DNA of 43,117 bases from Archangium sp. (GTDB lineage: Bacteria > Myxococcota > Myxococcia > Myxococcales > Myxococcaceae), in contig JAUYRZ010000088.1 of NCBI GenBank assembly GCA_030695565.1, positions 1 to 43,117 of the forward strand, read 5' to 3'. Within the stretch, counting starts at the first letter, position 1. Each line of letters starts with the position of its first letter. The notes below the pieces were generated by a model. The model had not been told where the DNA came from. It saw nothing but the letters and a program-made list of their open reading frames with translations, and searched no databases. This document shows, in pieces, positions 26,473 to 33,529 of this stretch. The position numbers were made by a program, and so were the translations under genes.

Positions 26473-27198
26473 TCACTCGGTCACGCCTCTGAGCAACGCA
26501 GCTGGCCGCGACTGAACGAGCGAGGCGAAGCGTTTGCTCCCCACCGCTTTCTCCAGCGCCTTCAGGCTGTCGCCCACCCAGGTCTTCGCGTTCACCGGCG
26601 AGTGCAGATCGGTCGCCGCCACCGCGTACAGATCGTCCTCGAGGAACTGGCGAGCCAACTTCTCCGCGGCCTTCCCGTACCGGCCGATCAACGCGCCCAT
26701 GTCGAGCTGCAACAACGCGCCTGCTTGAACCAGCTCCGCCGCCCGCCCCTTCTTCTCGAACTCGAAGCAACGCTCGGGGTGCGCGATCAGCGGCGTCACG
26801 CCCTTGAGCTTCATCTTGAAGATGAACGAGGTGAGCATCGGCAACGGGCCTTGATACGGCGCTTCGACGAGCAACACCTTGCCGCTGCCCAGGGTGCGCG
26901 AGGCCGGAGTACCGAGGCTGCTCATCAGCGACTCTTCGAGAAAGAAGTTCTCGGCGTTGGGGAAGAGCTCGAGCGCCAGCCCCGCGGCGGCGAGCGCGGC
27001 CTTCACCTCTTCGAGCTTCGAAGCGCAGAGGGCGGCGTCGAGCGAGGCGTACTCCGAGCGGTGATGCGGGCTGGGCGCAGCCTGGGTGTAGCCCAGCGAG
27101 ATCAACGCGCGGGCCATCTCGAGGCTGTCCTCCATGCTCCGGCTGCCGTCGTCGACGCCGGGAAGCAGGTGCAGGTGGAGGTCTACCAGGCCGCTCAT
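26473..27198 (-). CDS. CpsB/CapC-type PHP-fold tyrosine-protein phosphatase
   Basis: 241 residues from the ATG at 27198, which overlaps the upstream stop by 4 bp (ATGA). PHP-superfamily metal ligands are visible in order: DLHLHLLPGVDDGS at the start, SPHHRSEY near 45, ENFFLEE near 85, IAHPERCFEFE near 140, and ATDLHSP near 200. Members dephosphorylate tyrosine kinases of capsule and exopolysaccharide export (Mn-dependent). No polysaccharide locus is present here, so the partner kinase must be elsewhere. A histidinol-phosphatase role is less likely given the PGVDDGS signature. Confidence 0.88.
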   Translation of the reverse strand: MSGLVDLHLHLLPGVDDGSRSMEDSLEMARALISLGYTQAAPSPHHRSEYASLDAALCASKLEEVKAALAAAGLALELFPNAENFFLEESLMSSLGTPASRTLGSGKVLLVEAPYQGPLPMLTSFIFKMKLKGVTPLIAHPERCFEFEKKGRAAELVQAGALLQLDMGALIGRYGKAAEKLARQFLEDDLYAVAATDLHSPVNAKTWVGDSLKALEKAVGSKRFASLVQSRPAALLRGVTE

Positions 27199-27800
27199 CG
27201 CCAGTCGATCACGAGGCCGGTGTTGATGCCTCCGACGAAGGTGTTGCCGGGGAAACGCGGGTTGAAGACGAACGGGGAGCCGTAGCCGAAGTACCCCAGG
27301 ATCCTGAAGTGCGGGGTGATGCGAAAGCCGAACTGCAGGCGGCCTTCGATGTAGCCGAGCGGCCGGCTCTCGTTCGCGTAGAAGCCGCCGGGCTTGTACT
27401 CGGTGAAGTACCAGGCCCCGCCCGCGGCGACGTGAAAGCCCCAGGTGATGAGCGGGTGATCGCTGCGGTAGCCAAAACCACCCACCACCACGTGCTGCGA
27501 GTGCGAGAGCATCGGGCTGGGGGTGCCCAGGCCGACGCCCGAGCCCAGCCCGAAGTACCAGATGAGCTCGTTGCGCGGCTGGCTGACGATGGCGCCTTCC
27601 CACGCGAGGCGGAAGTGCGGCGTGGTCACCGGCGGGTTGATGAAGACGCCGAGCGAAAGCTCTCGTGGAACGAACCACGGCACGAGGGGCTCGGCCTTGT
27701 CCGTGACGGGCGTGGCCGCCAACACTCCACTGCACACCAGCGCAAGCACCATCGTGATGACGCGTTTCGCCGTGTACGGAGTGCTTGTCAACGGATGCAC
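27195..27800 (-). CDS. Predicted outer-membrane beta-barrel protein
   Basis: 201 residues with a signal peptide ([17 protein letters not shown], then ATPV). The remainder is Gly/aromatic-rich with alternating short strands ([45 protein letters not shown]) and a C-terminal GLVIDW, consistent with a small lipid-A-deacylase- or OmpW-like barrel; no specific family is certain. Start is uncertain: GTG at 27800, TTG at 27791 or ATG at 27752 are in frame; the two upstream ones keep the basic n-region. It is divergent from the microcompartment operon, and the BMC -35/-10 pair lies across its 5' end. Confidence 0.7.
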   Translation of the reverse strand: MHPLTSTPYTAKRVITMVLALVCSGVLAATPVTDKAEPLVPWFVPRELSLGVFINPPVTTPHFRLAWEGAIVSQPRNELIWYFGLGSGVGLGTPSPMLSHSQHVVVGGFGYRSDHPLITWGFHVAAGGAWYFTEYKPGGFYANESRPLGYIEGRLQFGFRITPHFRILGYFGYGSPFVFNPRFPGNTFVGGINTGLVIDWR

Positions 27801-27813
27801 TGGGTTCTACAAC
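27785..27813 (+). promoter_or_regulatory. Candidate sigma-70 promoter of the microcompartment operon
   Basis: TTGTCA (27785-27790), a 17-nt spacer and TACAAC (27808-27813) lie 53 bp before the first shell gene. It overlaps the 5' end of the divergent outer-membrane gene, so the two transcription units may interfere. No operator repeat is evident. Confidence 0.5.
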
Positions 27814-27865
27814 CGCGCCACTTCGCGGGCACTTTCTGCCCCGGAATTTTTGGGAGACGCTCTCT

Positions 27866-28501
<636 letters not shown>

Positions 28502-28557
28502 AGTTTCAGTTTTGAGTTCGCAGCAGTTCCACAACACAAGAGAGGCAGACGACTCCG

Positions 28558-28851
28558 ATGGCTGACGCACTGGGAATGATCGAGACCAAGGGCTTCGTGG
28601 GAATGGTCGAGGCCGCTGACGCCGCGGTGAAGGCCGCCAAGGTCGAGTTGGTCGGCTTCGAGAAGATCGGCGGCGGTTACGTGACGATGATCGTCCGTGG
28701 CGACGTCGCGGCCGTGAAGGCGGCGATCGAAGCCGGCGCGCGTGGCGCTGAGCGTGTGGGCGAGCTCGTCTCGACGCACGTGATCCCCCGCCCGCACGAC
28801 AACATCGACGCGGTTCTGCCGCTGGGCCGTAAGGCCGAGCCGGCGAAGTAA
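28558..28851 (+). CDS. Microcompartment shell protein, hexameric BMC-H
   Basis: 97 residues, a single BMC domain. It opens [19 protein letters not shown] and continues [33 protein letters not shown] and [15 protein letters not shown]. Hexamers tile the facets of the shell, with the pore loop in the GGGY region (KIGGGYV). It closely resembles the H. ochraceum BMC-H (Hoch_5815) from memory. GAGAGG lies 12 nt before the ATG. It is the only BMC-H gene in the window, consistent with the single major facet protein of that system. Confidence 0.97.
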   Translation: MADALGMIETKGFVGMVEAADAAVKAAKVELVGFEKIGGGYVTMIVRGDVAAVKAAIEAGARGAERVGELVSTHVIPRPHDNIDAVLPLGRKAEPAK

Positions 28852-28863
28852 GAGGGCACGAAG

Positions 28864-29151
28864 ATGCTGCTCGGCAAGGTGGTGGGGACCGTGGTCGCCA
28901 CCCGCAAAGAGCCTACGCTCGACGGCTCCCGGTTCCTGCTGGTGCGGGGACTGGACGCAGACGCCAAGCCGACCTCGACGCTCGTGGTGGCAGTCGATGC
29001 CATGGGCGCCGGCGTGGGCGAGGTGGTGCTGTATGCATCGGGCTCGTCGGCGCGGCAGACCGAGATGACGAAGGACAGGCCAGTCGACGCCGTGATCATG
29101 GCGATCGTCGATCAGGTCGAAGTCGAGGGAAAGCTCACCTGGGTCAAGTGA
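28864..29151 (+). CDS. Microcompartment vertex protein, pentameric BMC-P (EutN/CcmL family)
   Basis: 95 residues. The EutN/CcmL/CsoS4 barrel is clear: [50 protein letters not shown], then [17 protein letters not shown]. Pentamers close the twelve vertices. It starts 12 bp after BMC-H with AGAGGG 7 nt upstream. In H. ochraceum three BMC-P paralogues exist, two encoded away from the main locus; here only one is visible. Confidence 0.96.
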   Translation: MLLGKVVGTVVATRKEPTLDGSRFLLVRGLDADAKPTSTLVVAVDAMGAGVGEVVLYASGSSARQTEMTKDRPVDAVIMAIVDQVEVEGKLTWVK

Positions 29152-29231
29152 GCCGCGCCCAGGTGACCGCTGCGAAGGTCTACATCGAATCCACGGCTGC
29201 GCCCCGCACCACGGGTCGCCGGTCGGCTTAG
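29148..29231 (+). CDS. Possible 27-codon coupled mini-ORF between BMC-P and aldehyde dehydrogenase
   Basis: A GTG overlapping the BMC-P stop (GTGA) opens 27 codons ending TAG at 29229-29231, 9 bp before the dehydrogenase ATG. The peptide ([20 protein letters not shown]...) matches nothing I know. It may only keep ribosomes moving across the 89-bp gap. Support is limited to coupling and an open frame. Confidence 0.2.
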   Translation: MSRAQVTAAKVYIESTAAPRTTGRRSA

Positions 29232-29240
29232 AGGCGCCCG

Positions 29241-30665
29241 ATGAACGAAGCCCAGATCAACGCCATCGTCGAGCAGGTCGTCCGCAAGTTGTCGGGCGAG
29301 CTGGGCAAGCTGCCTTCCAACTCGAATGGCGCTTCGCGTGCGCCTGCGATCCTCACCAAGCGCCCGGGCATCTTCGACGATCTCGACTCGGCGGTGACCG
29401 CCGCCACCCGCGCGCAAGAGCAGTGGATGCGACTGCCGGTGGAGGGCCGCGAGAAGGTGATCGAGGCGATGCGCCAGTGCACGCGCGACAACGTCAACGA
29501 GCTGTCTTCGATGGCGGTGGCAGAGACCAAGCTCGGCAACGTCGCCGACAAGGTGAAGAAGAACCTGCTGTGCGCGAACAAGACGCCGGGCATGGAGATC
29601 CTCCGGGCCCAGGCGCAGACCGGTGACTACGGCCTGGTGCTGATGGAGCGCGCGCCCTTCGGCGTCATCGGCGCCATCACGCCGTCGACCAACGCGACCG
29701 AGACCATCATCAACAACGGCGTGGCGATGGTGGCGGGCGGGAACTCCGTGGTCTTCAACGTGCACCCCAGCGCGAAGAACGTGGTCAGCTTCTTCATTCA
29801 GAAGTTGAACGAGTCGATCGTCGCGGCCGGGGGCCCTGCGAACCTGTTGTGCATGCTGGGCACGCCCACCATCGAGTCGGCTGGCGCGCTGATGAAGCAC
29901 CCGGGCATTCGGCTGATCGTGGTGACCGGCGGCCCCGCGGTGGTGAAGGCGGCCATGGGCTCGGGCAAACGCGCGATCTGCGGCGGGCCGGGCAATCCTC
30001 CCGCGGTGGTCGACGAGACGGCGCACGTGGCGCGCGCGGCCAAAGACATCGTCGACGGCGCTTCGCTCGACAACAACATCGTCTGCATCGTGGAGAAGGA
30101 GATCTTCGCGGTCGCCTCCATCGCCGACGAGCTCAAGAGCGAGATGCTCAAGCACGGCGCCTTCGAGGTGCCTTCTTCTGCGATCAACCGGCTGGAGAAG
30201 CTGGTGGTCGACGAAGGTCACGCGGCGCGCGACTGGGTGGGCAAGGACGCCACCAAGATCGCCGAAGCGGCGGGCCTGCGCGTTCCTTCGGGCACCCGGT
30301 TGTTGTTCGCCGAGGTCGACCCCACGCACTCCTTCATTCAGGCCGAGCTGCTGATGCCGGTGATCGGCTTTGCGCGGCTCAAGACGGTGGAAGACTGCAT
30401 CGCGGCGGCGGTTCAGGCCGAGCACGGCTTCGGTCACACCGCGACGATGCACTCGACCAACATCGACGTGCTGTCGGCGATGGCGAAGATCATCAACACC
30501 TCGATCTTCGTGAAGAACGGCCCGTCGTTCGCGGGGCTGGGCATGACGGGCGAGGGCTACACCTCGTTCACCATCGCCTCGCCGACGGGCGAAGGCCTCA
30601 CCACGCCGGTGAGCTTCACGCGTGAGCGCCGCTGCACCCTGAAGGACTCGTTCCGGATCATCTGA
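29241..30665 (+). CDS. CoA-acylating aldehyde dehydrogenase (EutE/PduP family), microcompartment core enzyme
   Basis: 474 residues. Residues 1-21 (MNEAQINAIVEQVVRKLSGE...) form an amphipathic helix followed by a Ser/Asn/Pro linker to ~36, the layout of encapsulation peptides on BMC cargo. The catalytic region has FGVIGAITPSTNATETIINN, GNSVVFNVHPSAKN, the Rossmann segment VVTGGPAVVKAA, and the nucleophile Cys282 in SLDNNIVCIVEKE, as in EutE and PduP. These enzymes oxidise a short aldehyde with NAD and CoA to acyl-CoA inside the shell. AGAGG lies 6 nt before the ATG. The stop overlaps the next shell gene by one base. The aldehyde substrate cannot be read from sequence. Confidence 0.95.
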   Translation: MNEAQINAIVEQVVRKLSGELGKLPSNSNGASRAPAILTKRPGIFDDLDSAVTAATRAQEQWMRLPVEGREKVIEAMRQCTRDNVNELSSMAVAETKLGNVADKVKKNLLCANKTPGMEILRAQAQTGDYGLVLMERAPFGVIGAITPSTNATETIINNGVAMVAGGNSVVFNVHPSAKNVVSFFIQKLNESIVAAGGPANLLCMLGTPTIESAGALMKHPGIRLIVVTGGPAVVKAAMGSGKRAICGGPGNPPAVVDETAHVARAAKDIVDGASLDNNIVCIVEKEIFAVASIADELKSEMLKHGAFEVPSSAINRLEKLVVDEGHAARDWVGKDATKIAEAAGLRVPSGTRLLFAEVDPTHSFIQAELLMPVIGFARLKTVEDCIAAAVQAEHGFGHTATMHSTNIDVLSAMAKIINTSIFVKNGPSFAGLGMTGEGYTSFTIASPTGEGLTTPVSFTRERRCTLKDSFRII

Positions 30666-31231
30666 TGGCGGGTGCGCTTCCCGGTCCCGCGCTGGGTCTG
30701 TTCGAGCTCGAATCGCTCGCGCGCGGGGTCGTGGTCGCGGACGTGCTGGTCAAGCAGGCGGCGGTGCAGATCGTGATCGCCGAGGCCGTCTCGCCGGGCA
30801 AGTACCTGCTGGTGTTCGTGGGTGCTGAAGGCGACGTGCTGGAGTCGTTCAAGGCGGGCCTCGAGGTGGGCGGCGCGATGGTGCTCGACTCGTTGCACCT
30901 GACGCACGTGGCAGAGCCGGTGGTGGCGGCGCTGCTCCGCGGCGAGCTGGCGAAGGTCGGCGCTGACGACGCGGTGGGCATCGTCGAGTTGCACACGGTG
31001 GCTGCGACGTTGAAGGCGGCTGACGTGGCGCTCAAGCGCGCTGAAGTGCGGCTCACCCAGTTTCACCTGGCCAAGGGAATCGGCGGCAAGGGCTGGTTCA
31101 CGCTCGCCGGGGTGCAGCACGACGTGGAAGCGGCGCTGGAAGGCGCGGCGGCCGCGGTGCAACCTTCGTTGCTGGTCGCGACCGAGCTGATTCAGCGGCC
31201 GCACGCAGAGCTGCGCGGCAAAGTGATCTAA
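30665..31231 (+). CDS. Microcompartment shell protein, tandem-BMC trimer (BMC-T, T1-like)
   Basis: 188 residues with two circularly permuted-looking BMC repeats (about 8-95 and 98-185). Each starts with the same pattern, ALGLFELESLARGVVVADVLVK and AVGIVELHTVAATLKAADVALK, followed by SPGKYLLVFVG and GGKGWFTLAG. It resembles H. ochraceum BMC-T1 (Hoch_5812) rather than the stacked T2 type, so it should be the single-layer trimer. The ATG overlaps the aldehyde dehydrogenase stop (TGATG). It closes the shell part of the operon. Confidence 0.92.
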   Translation: MAGALPGPALGLFELESLARGVVVADVLVKQAAVQIVIAEAVSPGKYLLVFVGAEGDVLESFKAGLEVGGAMVLDSLHLTHVAEPVVAALLRGELAKVGADDAVGIVELHTVAATLKAADVALKRAEVRLTQFHLAKGIGGKGWFTLAGVQHDVEAALEGAAAAVQPSLLVATELIQRPHAELRGKVI

Positions 31232-31233
31232 CC

Positions 31234-31255
31234 GTCTACTGTCTACTGTCTAACT
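31234..31255 (+). repeat. Short tandem repeat GTCTACT
   Basis: GTCTACT, GTCTACT and GTCTAACT follow each other directly after the BMC-T1 stop and abut repeat copy c. Three units only; no known function. Confidence 0.6.
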
Positions 31256-31256
31256 G

Positions 31257-31299
31257 TCTCCCTCTCCCCCGCGGGGGAGAGGGTCGGGGAGAGGGCTGA
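31257..31299 (+). repeat. Dispersed GC-rich hairpin repeat, copy c
   Basis: A perfect 11-bp stem (CCCTCTCCCCC/GGGGGAGAGGG, 31260-31283, loop GC) is followed by TCGGGGAGAGGGCTG. The last GGAGAGG is 7 nt before the ATG of the 50-codon gene, so the repeat supplies its Shine-Dalgarno. There is no T-run, so it need not terminate the BMC transcript. Confidence 0.85.
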
Positions 31300-31301
31300 C
31301 C

Positions 31302-31454
31302 ATGAAGCAGATCGTTCTGACGCCGTGCGTCTGGCTGTTGCGGGGCCGCGGGCTGGGGAAGGGCACGAACGGAAAGCCCGGCTGCGCCAAGAAGCTGAAG
31401 CCTCAGGGCGCGACCGCAGACAAGGGGATCAAGGCCATCGAGAAGTGCCGATGA
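31302..31454 (+). CDS. Unrecognised 50-residue basic, Cys-containing protein coupled to the aminotransferase
   Basis: ATG at 31302, TGA at 31452-31454, overlapping the aminotransferase ATG by 4 bp (ATGA). The codons end in G or C at nearly all positions (about 46 of 50), much more than the overlapping frame that extends the aminotransferase upstream, so I judge it real. The peptide starts MKQIVLTPCVWLLRGRGLGK and ends AIEKCR; it has three Cys and about 11 Lys, is basic, lacks a clear signal peptide, and matches no family I know. The only visible Shine-Dalgarno comes from repeat copy c. Its place between BMC genes and an aminotransferase suggests an accessory role, but no function can be assigned. 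Confidence 0.6.
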   Translation: MKQIVLTPCVWLLRGRGLGKGTNGKPGCAKKLKPQGATADKGIKAIEKCR

Positions 31455-32536
31455 AGATCCGACCGTTCGCGCTGGAGCGCTTCTTCGCGAAGCACGAGTT
31501 CTCGGTGAAGCACCTGGGCTGTGCGAGCGATCCGGACTCGCTCACCATGCGCGAGTTGTTGGCGCTCGATCCCGGAGCAGAAGCGAAGTTCCTCGAGCTG
31601 GGGCTGGGCTACGGGGAGTCCGTCGGCCGCGCTGAGCTGAGGCAGGCCATCGCTGCGCAGTACACCGGCATCGCGCCTGAAGACACGCTGGTCCACGCCG
31701 GGGCCCAGGAGGCGATCTTTGCGTTCATGAACGTGCTGCTGGGCCCAGGCGATCACGCGATCGTGCACACGCCGGGTTACCAGTCGCTCTACGAGGTCGC
31801 AGAGGCGGCCGGTGCTTCGGTGACGCGCTGGGAGACCCGCGAGTCAGATGGGTGGCAGCTCGACGTCGACGTGCTCGAAGAGCTGATCAAGCCCGAGACG
31901 AAGCTCATCGTGATCAACTCGCCGCACAATCCCACCGGGTCGGTGACCACGGTCATGCGCCTCGAGGCGATCGTCGCTCTCGCGCGCGAAAAGGGCATCT
32001 GGGTCTTCAGCGACGAGGTCTACCGGGGCCTCGAGTTCGGCGTGCCGCAGAACAAGTCGATGGCAGAGCTCTACGAGCGCGGCGTCTCGTTGGGCGCGAC
32101 AGCGAAGGTGTACGGCCTCGGAGGCCTGCGCATCGGTTGGCTGGTGTGCCGCGATCGCGAGCTGCTCGAGCGCGTGGCGACCTTCAAGGACTACCTGACC
32201 ATCTGCAGCTCGGGGCCCAGCGAGTTCCTCGCGGCGATCGCGGTGCGGAACACCGAACAGCTCGCGGCTCGCACGAAGAAGATCGTGGAAGACAATGTGG
32301 TGCGGGTGCAGCGCCTCATCGACGAGCGGCCTGAAGAGTTCTCGTGGATTCCCCCCGTCGGAGGCACCACCGGGTTCGTTCGCTACGTGCCCGGTGGCGC
32401 GGAGAAGTGGACAGCGGAGCTGCTCAAAGACGCAGGGCTGTTGTTCCTGCCGGGGCCGATCTTCGACTTCGCCGACACGCACTTCCGCGTCGGGCTGGGG
32501 CGCTCAGCGCTGGAGACGTGGATTCACCTCATCTAA
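31451..32536 (+). CDS. PLP-dependent class I/II aminotransferase
   Basis: 361 residues from the ATG at 31451 (MKIRPFALERFFAKHEFSVK), the N-terminus expected for this aminotransferase subgroup; a GTG at 31325 would extend it in a frame without codon bias. Fold type I features are HAGAQEAIFAFMNVLL, the Asn/Pro motif NSPHNPTGS, the PLP Asp-Tyr segment VFSDEVYRGLEF, the Schiff-base Lys219 in ATAKVYGLGGLRIGW, and the C-terminal Arg in FRVGLGR that binds the substrate carboxylate. It swaps an amino group between an amino acid and a 2-oxo acid (or aldehyde). It is coupled to the 50-codon gene downstream of the BMC operon; whether it feeds the organelle is unproven. Confidence 0.9.
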   Translation: MKIRPFALERFFAKHEFSVKHLGCASDPDSLTMRELLALDPGAEAKFLELGLGYGESVGRAELRQAIAAQYTGIAPEDTLVHAGAQEAIFAFMNVLLGPGDHAIVHTPGYQSLYEVAEAAGASVTRWETRESDGWQLDVDVLEELIKPETKLIVINSPHNPTGSVTTVMRLEAIVALAREKGIWVFSDEVYRGLEFGVPQNKSMAELYERGVSLGATAKVYGLGGLRIGWLVCRDRELLERVATFKDYLTICSSGPSEFLAAIAVRNTEQLAARTKKIVEDNVVRVQRLIDERPEEFSWIPPVGGTTGFVRYVPGGAEKWTAELLKDAGLLFLPGPIFDFADTHFRVGLGRSALETWIHLI

Positions 32537-32538
32537 TC

Positions 32539-32583
32539 GCTCCCTCGCCCTGCGAAGCGGGGAGAGGGTCGGGGTGAGGGGCC
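32539..32583 (+). repeat. Dispersed GC-rich hairpin repeat, copy d
   Basis: CTCCCTCGCCCTGCGAAGCG followed by GGGAGAGGGTCGGGGTGAGGGGCC, a diverged hairpin with the same 3' part as copies b and e. It lies between the convergent aminotransferase and acyl-CoA dehydrogenase-like genes. Confidence 0.85.
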
Positions 32584-32598
32584 AATCGAGCAACCAAG

Positions 32599-33477
32599 TC
32601 AGCTGAACGACGCCCAGGCCTTCACACGCCGCTGCTCACGAACGCGCCCCGCCAGTTGAAGCAACGGGCGGTCGCGATACAGCCGGTCGCGAAAACCGGG
32701 CTCGAGCAGGGTCAGGTCGATCGAATCAATCAGCGCAGTGGCGGTGGTGAGCACTCCGGCGAGGGCGAGGTGCACCGCGGGTGAGCGTGGGTCTTCGCGG
32801 CCGAGGGTCCGGATCGCGGCCATCAGACCCAAGAACTGTTCCGTCAGCGGCTGCGGGAACTGCGTTCGGCAGTTCGAAACCAGGCAGGCGCGCACCGCGC
32901 CGAAGACGTGGAGATCTTCCAACGTCCGGAAGGGCTTGAGGTAGCGCTCGTAGCCGTCGCCTTCGAGAACTGCGTCCACCTGCGCGTCTTTGAAGGTGAC
33001 CGCGCCGTGCGGAATCTCGGGCACGAAGTCGAGGGTGGCGCCTTGGTCGATCGTCACTCCGGGCTGGTTCGCGGCTATGCGGGCGACTTTGAGTTCGGGT
33101 CGGCCGTTCTTTTCGCCGGTCTTGGCGACGACCAGGAGGACGGTGGCGAGGTGGCCTCCAGAGACAAAGTGTTTGGTTCCGTTGAGGCGGCCATTTTCGA
33201 GCGTGGTCTGGATGGCTCTCGGGTGGCCTCCACCTGATTCGGTGGCGCAGAGGGCTCCAAGACGGCCGACGATGTTCGTATCGAGGACGGTGATCGCTGA
33301 CGTGTAGCCACCCAGGAAGGCGTAGCCGAGGCGATCGGCGGTGGCTCCCAGGGCGATGGCCCGGTCGACGGTGATTGAGAACCCGGCCCGGGTGTCTTCC
33401 GTACGGCGCCACCAATCGGCGGCGTCCGCGGATGCGAGCGGGGTAGATGCCAGAACGTCGTTCAGCAGCTTCGACAT
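32599..33477 (-). CDS. Short acyl-CoA dehydrogenase-like protein
   Basis: 292 residues from the ATG at 33477 (MSKLLNDVLAS), with GAGGGG from repeat copy e 8 nt upstream; the frame extends further only through the repeat. Middle-domain features of the acyl-CoA dehydrogenase family are visible (LGALCATESGGGHPRAIQTTL, LNGTKHFVSGGHLATVLLVVA) and a C-terminal helical part (FGAVRACLVSNC...). At 292 residues it is about 90 short of typical members: the N-terminal helical domain is abridged and no clear catalytic Glu is found. It may be a non-catalytic or specialised flavoprotein. It is downstream of argS on the minus strand. Confidence 0.7.
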   Translation of the reverse strand: MSKLLNDVLASTPLASADAADWWRRTEDTRAGFSITVDRAIALGATADRLGYAFLGGYTSAITVLDTNIVGRLGALCATESGGGHPRAIQTTLENGRLNGTKHFVSGGHLATVLLVVAKTGEKNGRPELKVARIAANQPGVTIDQGATLDFVPEIPHGAVTFKDAQVDAVLEGDGYERYLKPFRTLEDLHVFGAVRACLVSNCRTQFPQPLTEQFLGLMAAIRTLGREDPRSPAVHLALAGVLTTATALIDSIDLTLLEPGFRDRLYRDRPLLQLAGRVREQRRVKAWASFS

Positions 33478-33482
33478 GGTTT

Positions 33483-33526
33483 GGCCCCTCACCCCAACCC
33501 TCTCCCCGGAGGGGAGAGGGAGACAC
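33483..33526 (-). repeat. Dispersed GC-rich hairpin repeat, copy e
   Basis: Minus-strand reading: TCTCCCTCTCCCCTCCGGGG then AGAGGGTTGGGGTGAGGGGCC. Stem CCCTCTCCCCTCC/GGGGAGAGGG. It fills the argS to acyl-CoA dehydrogenase-like gap and supplies GAGGGG ahead of the downstream ATG. Confidence 0.88.
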
Positions 33527-33529
33527 GGT

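Noticed and set aside
27785-27865. Longer start for the first BMC-T protein
   Set aside because: The added 27 residues overlap the promoter and are not part of the T2 shell family; the TTG at 27866 matches the known N-terminus and has a Shine-Dalgarno.
31325-31450. N-terminal extension of the aminotransferase from GTG at 31325
   Set aside because: Codon bias is poor in that frame and good in the overlapping 50-codon frame, and the family N-terminus begins at MKIRPF.
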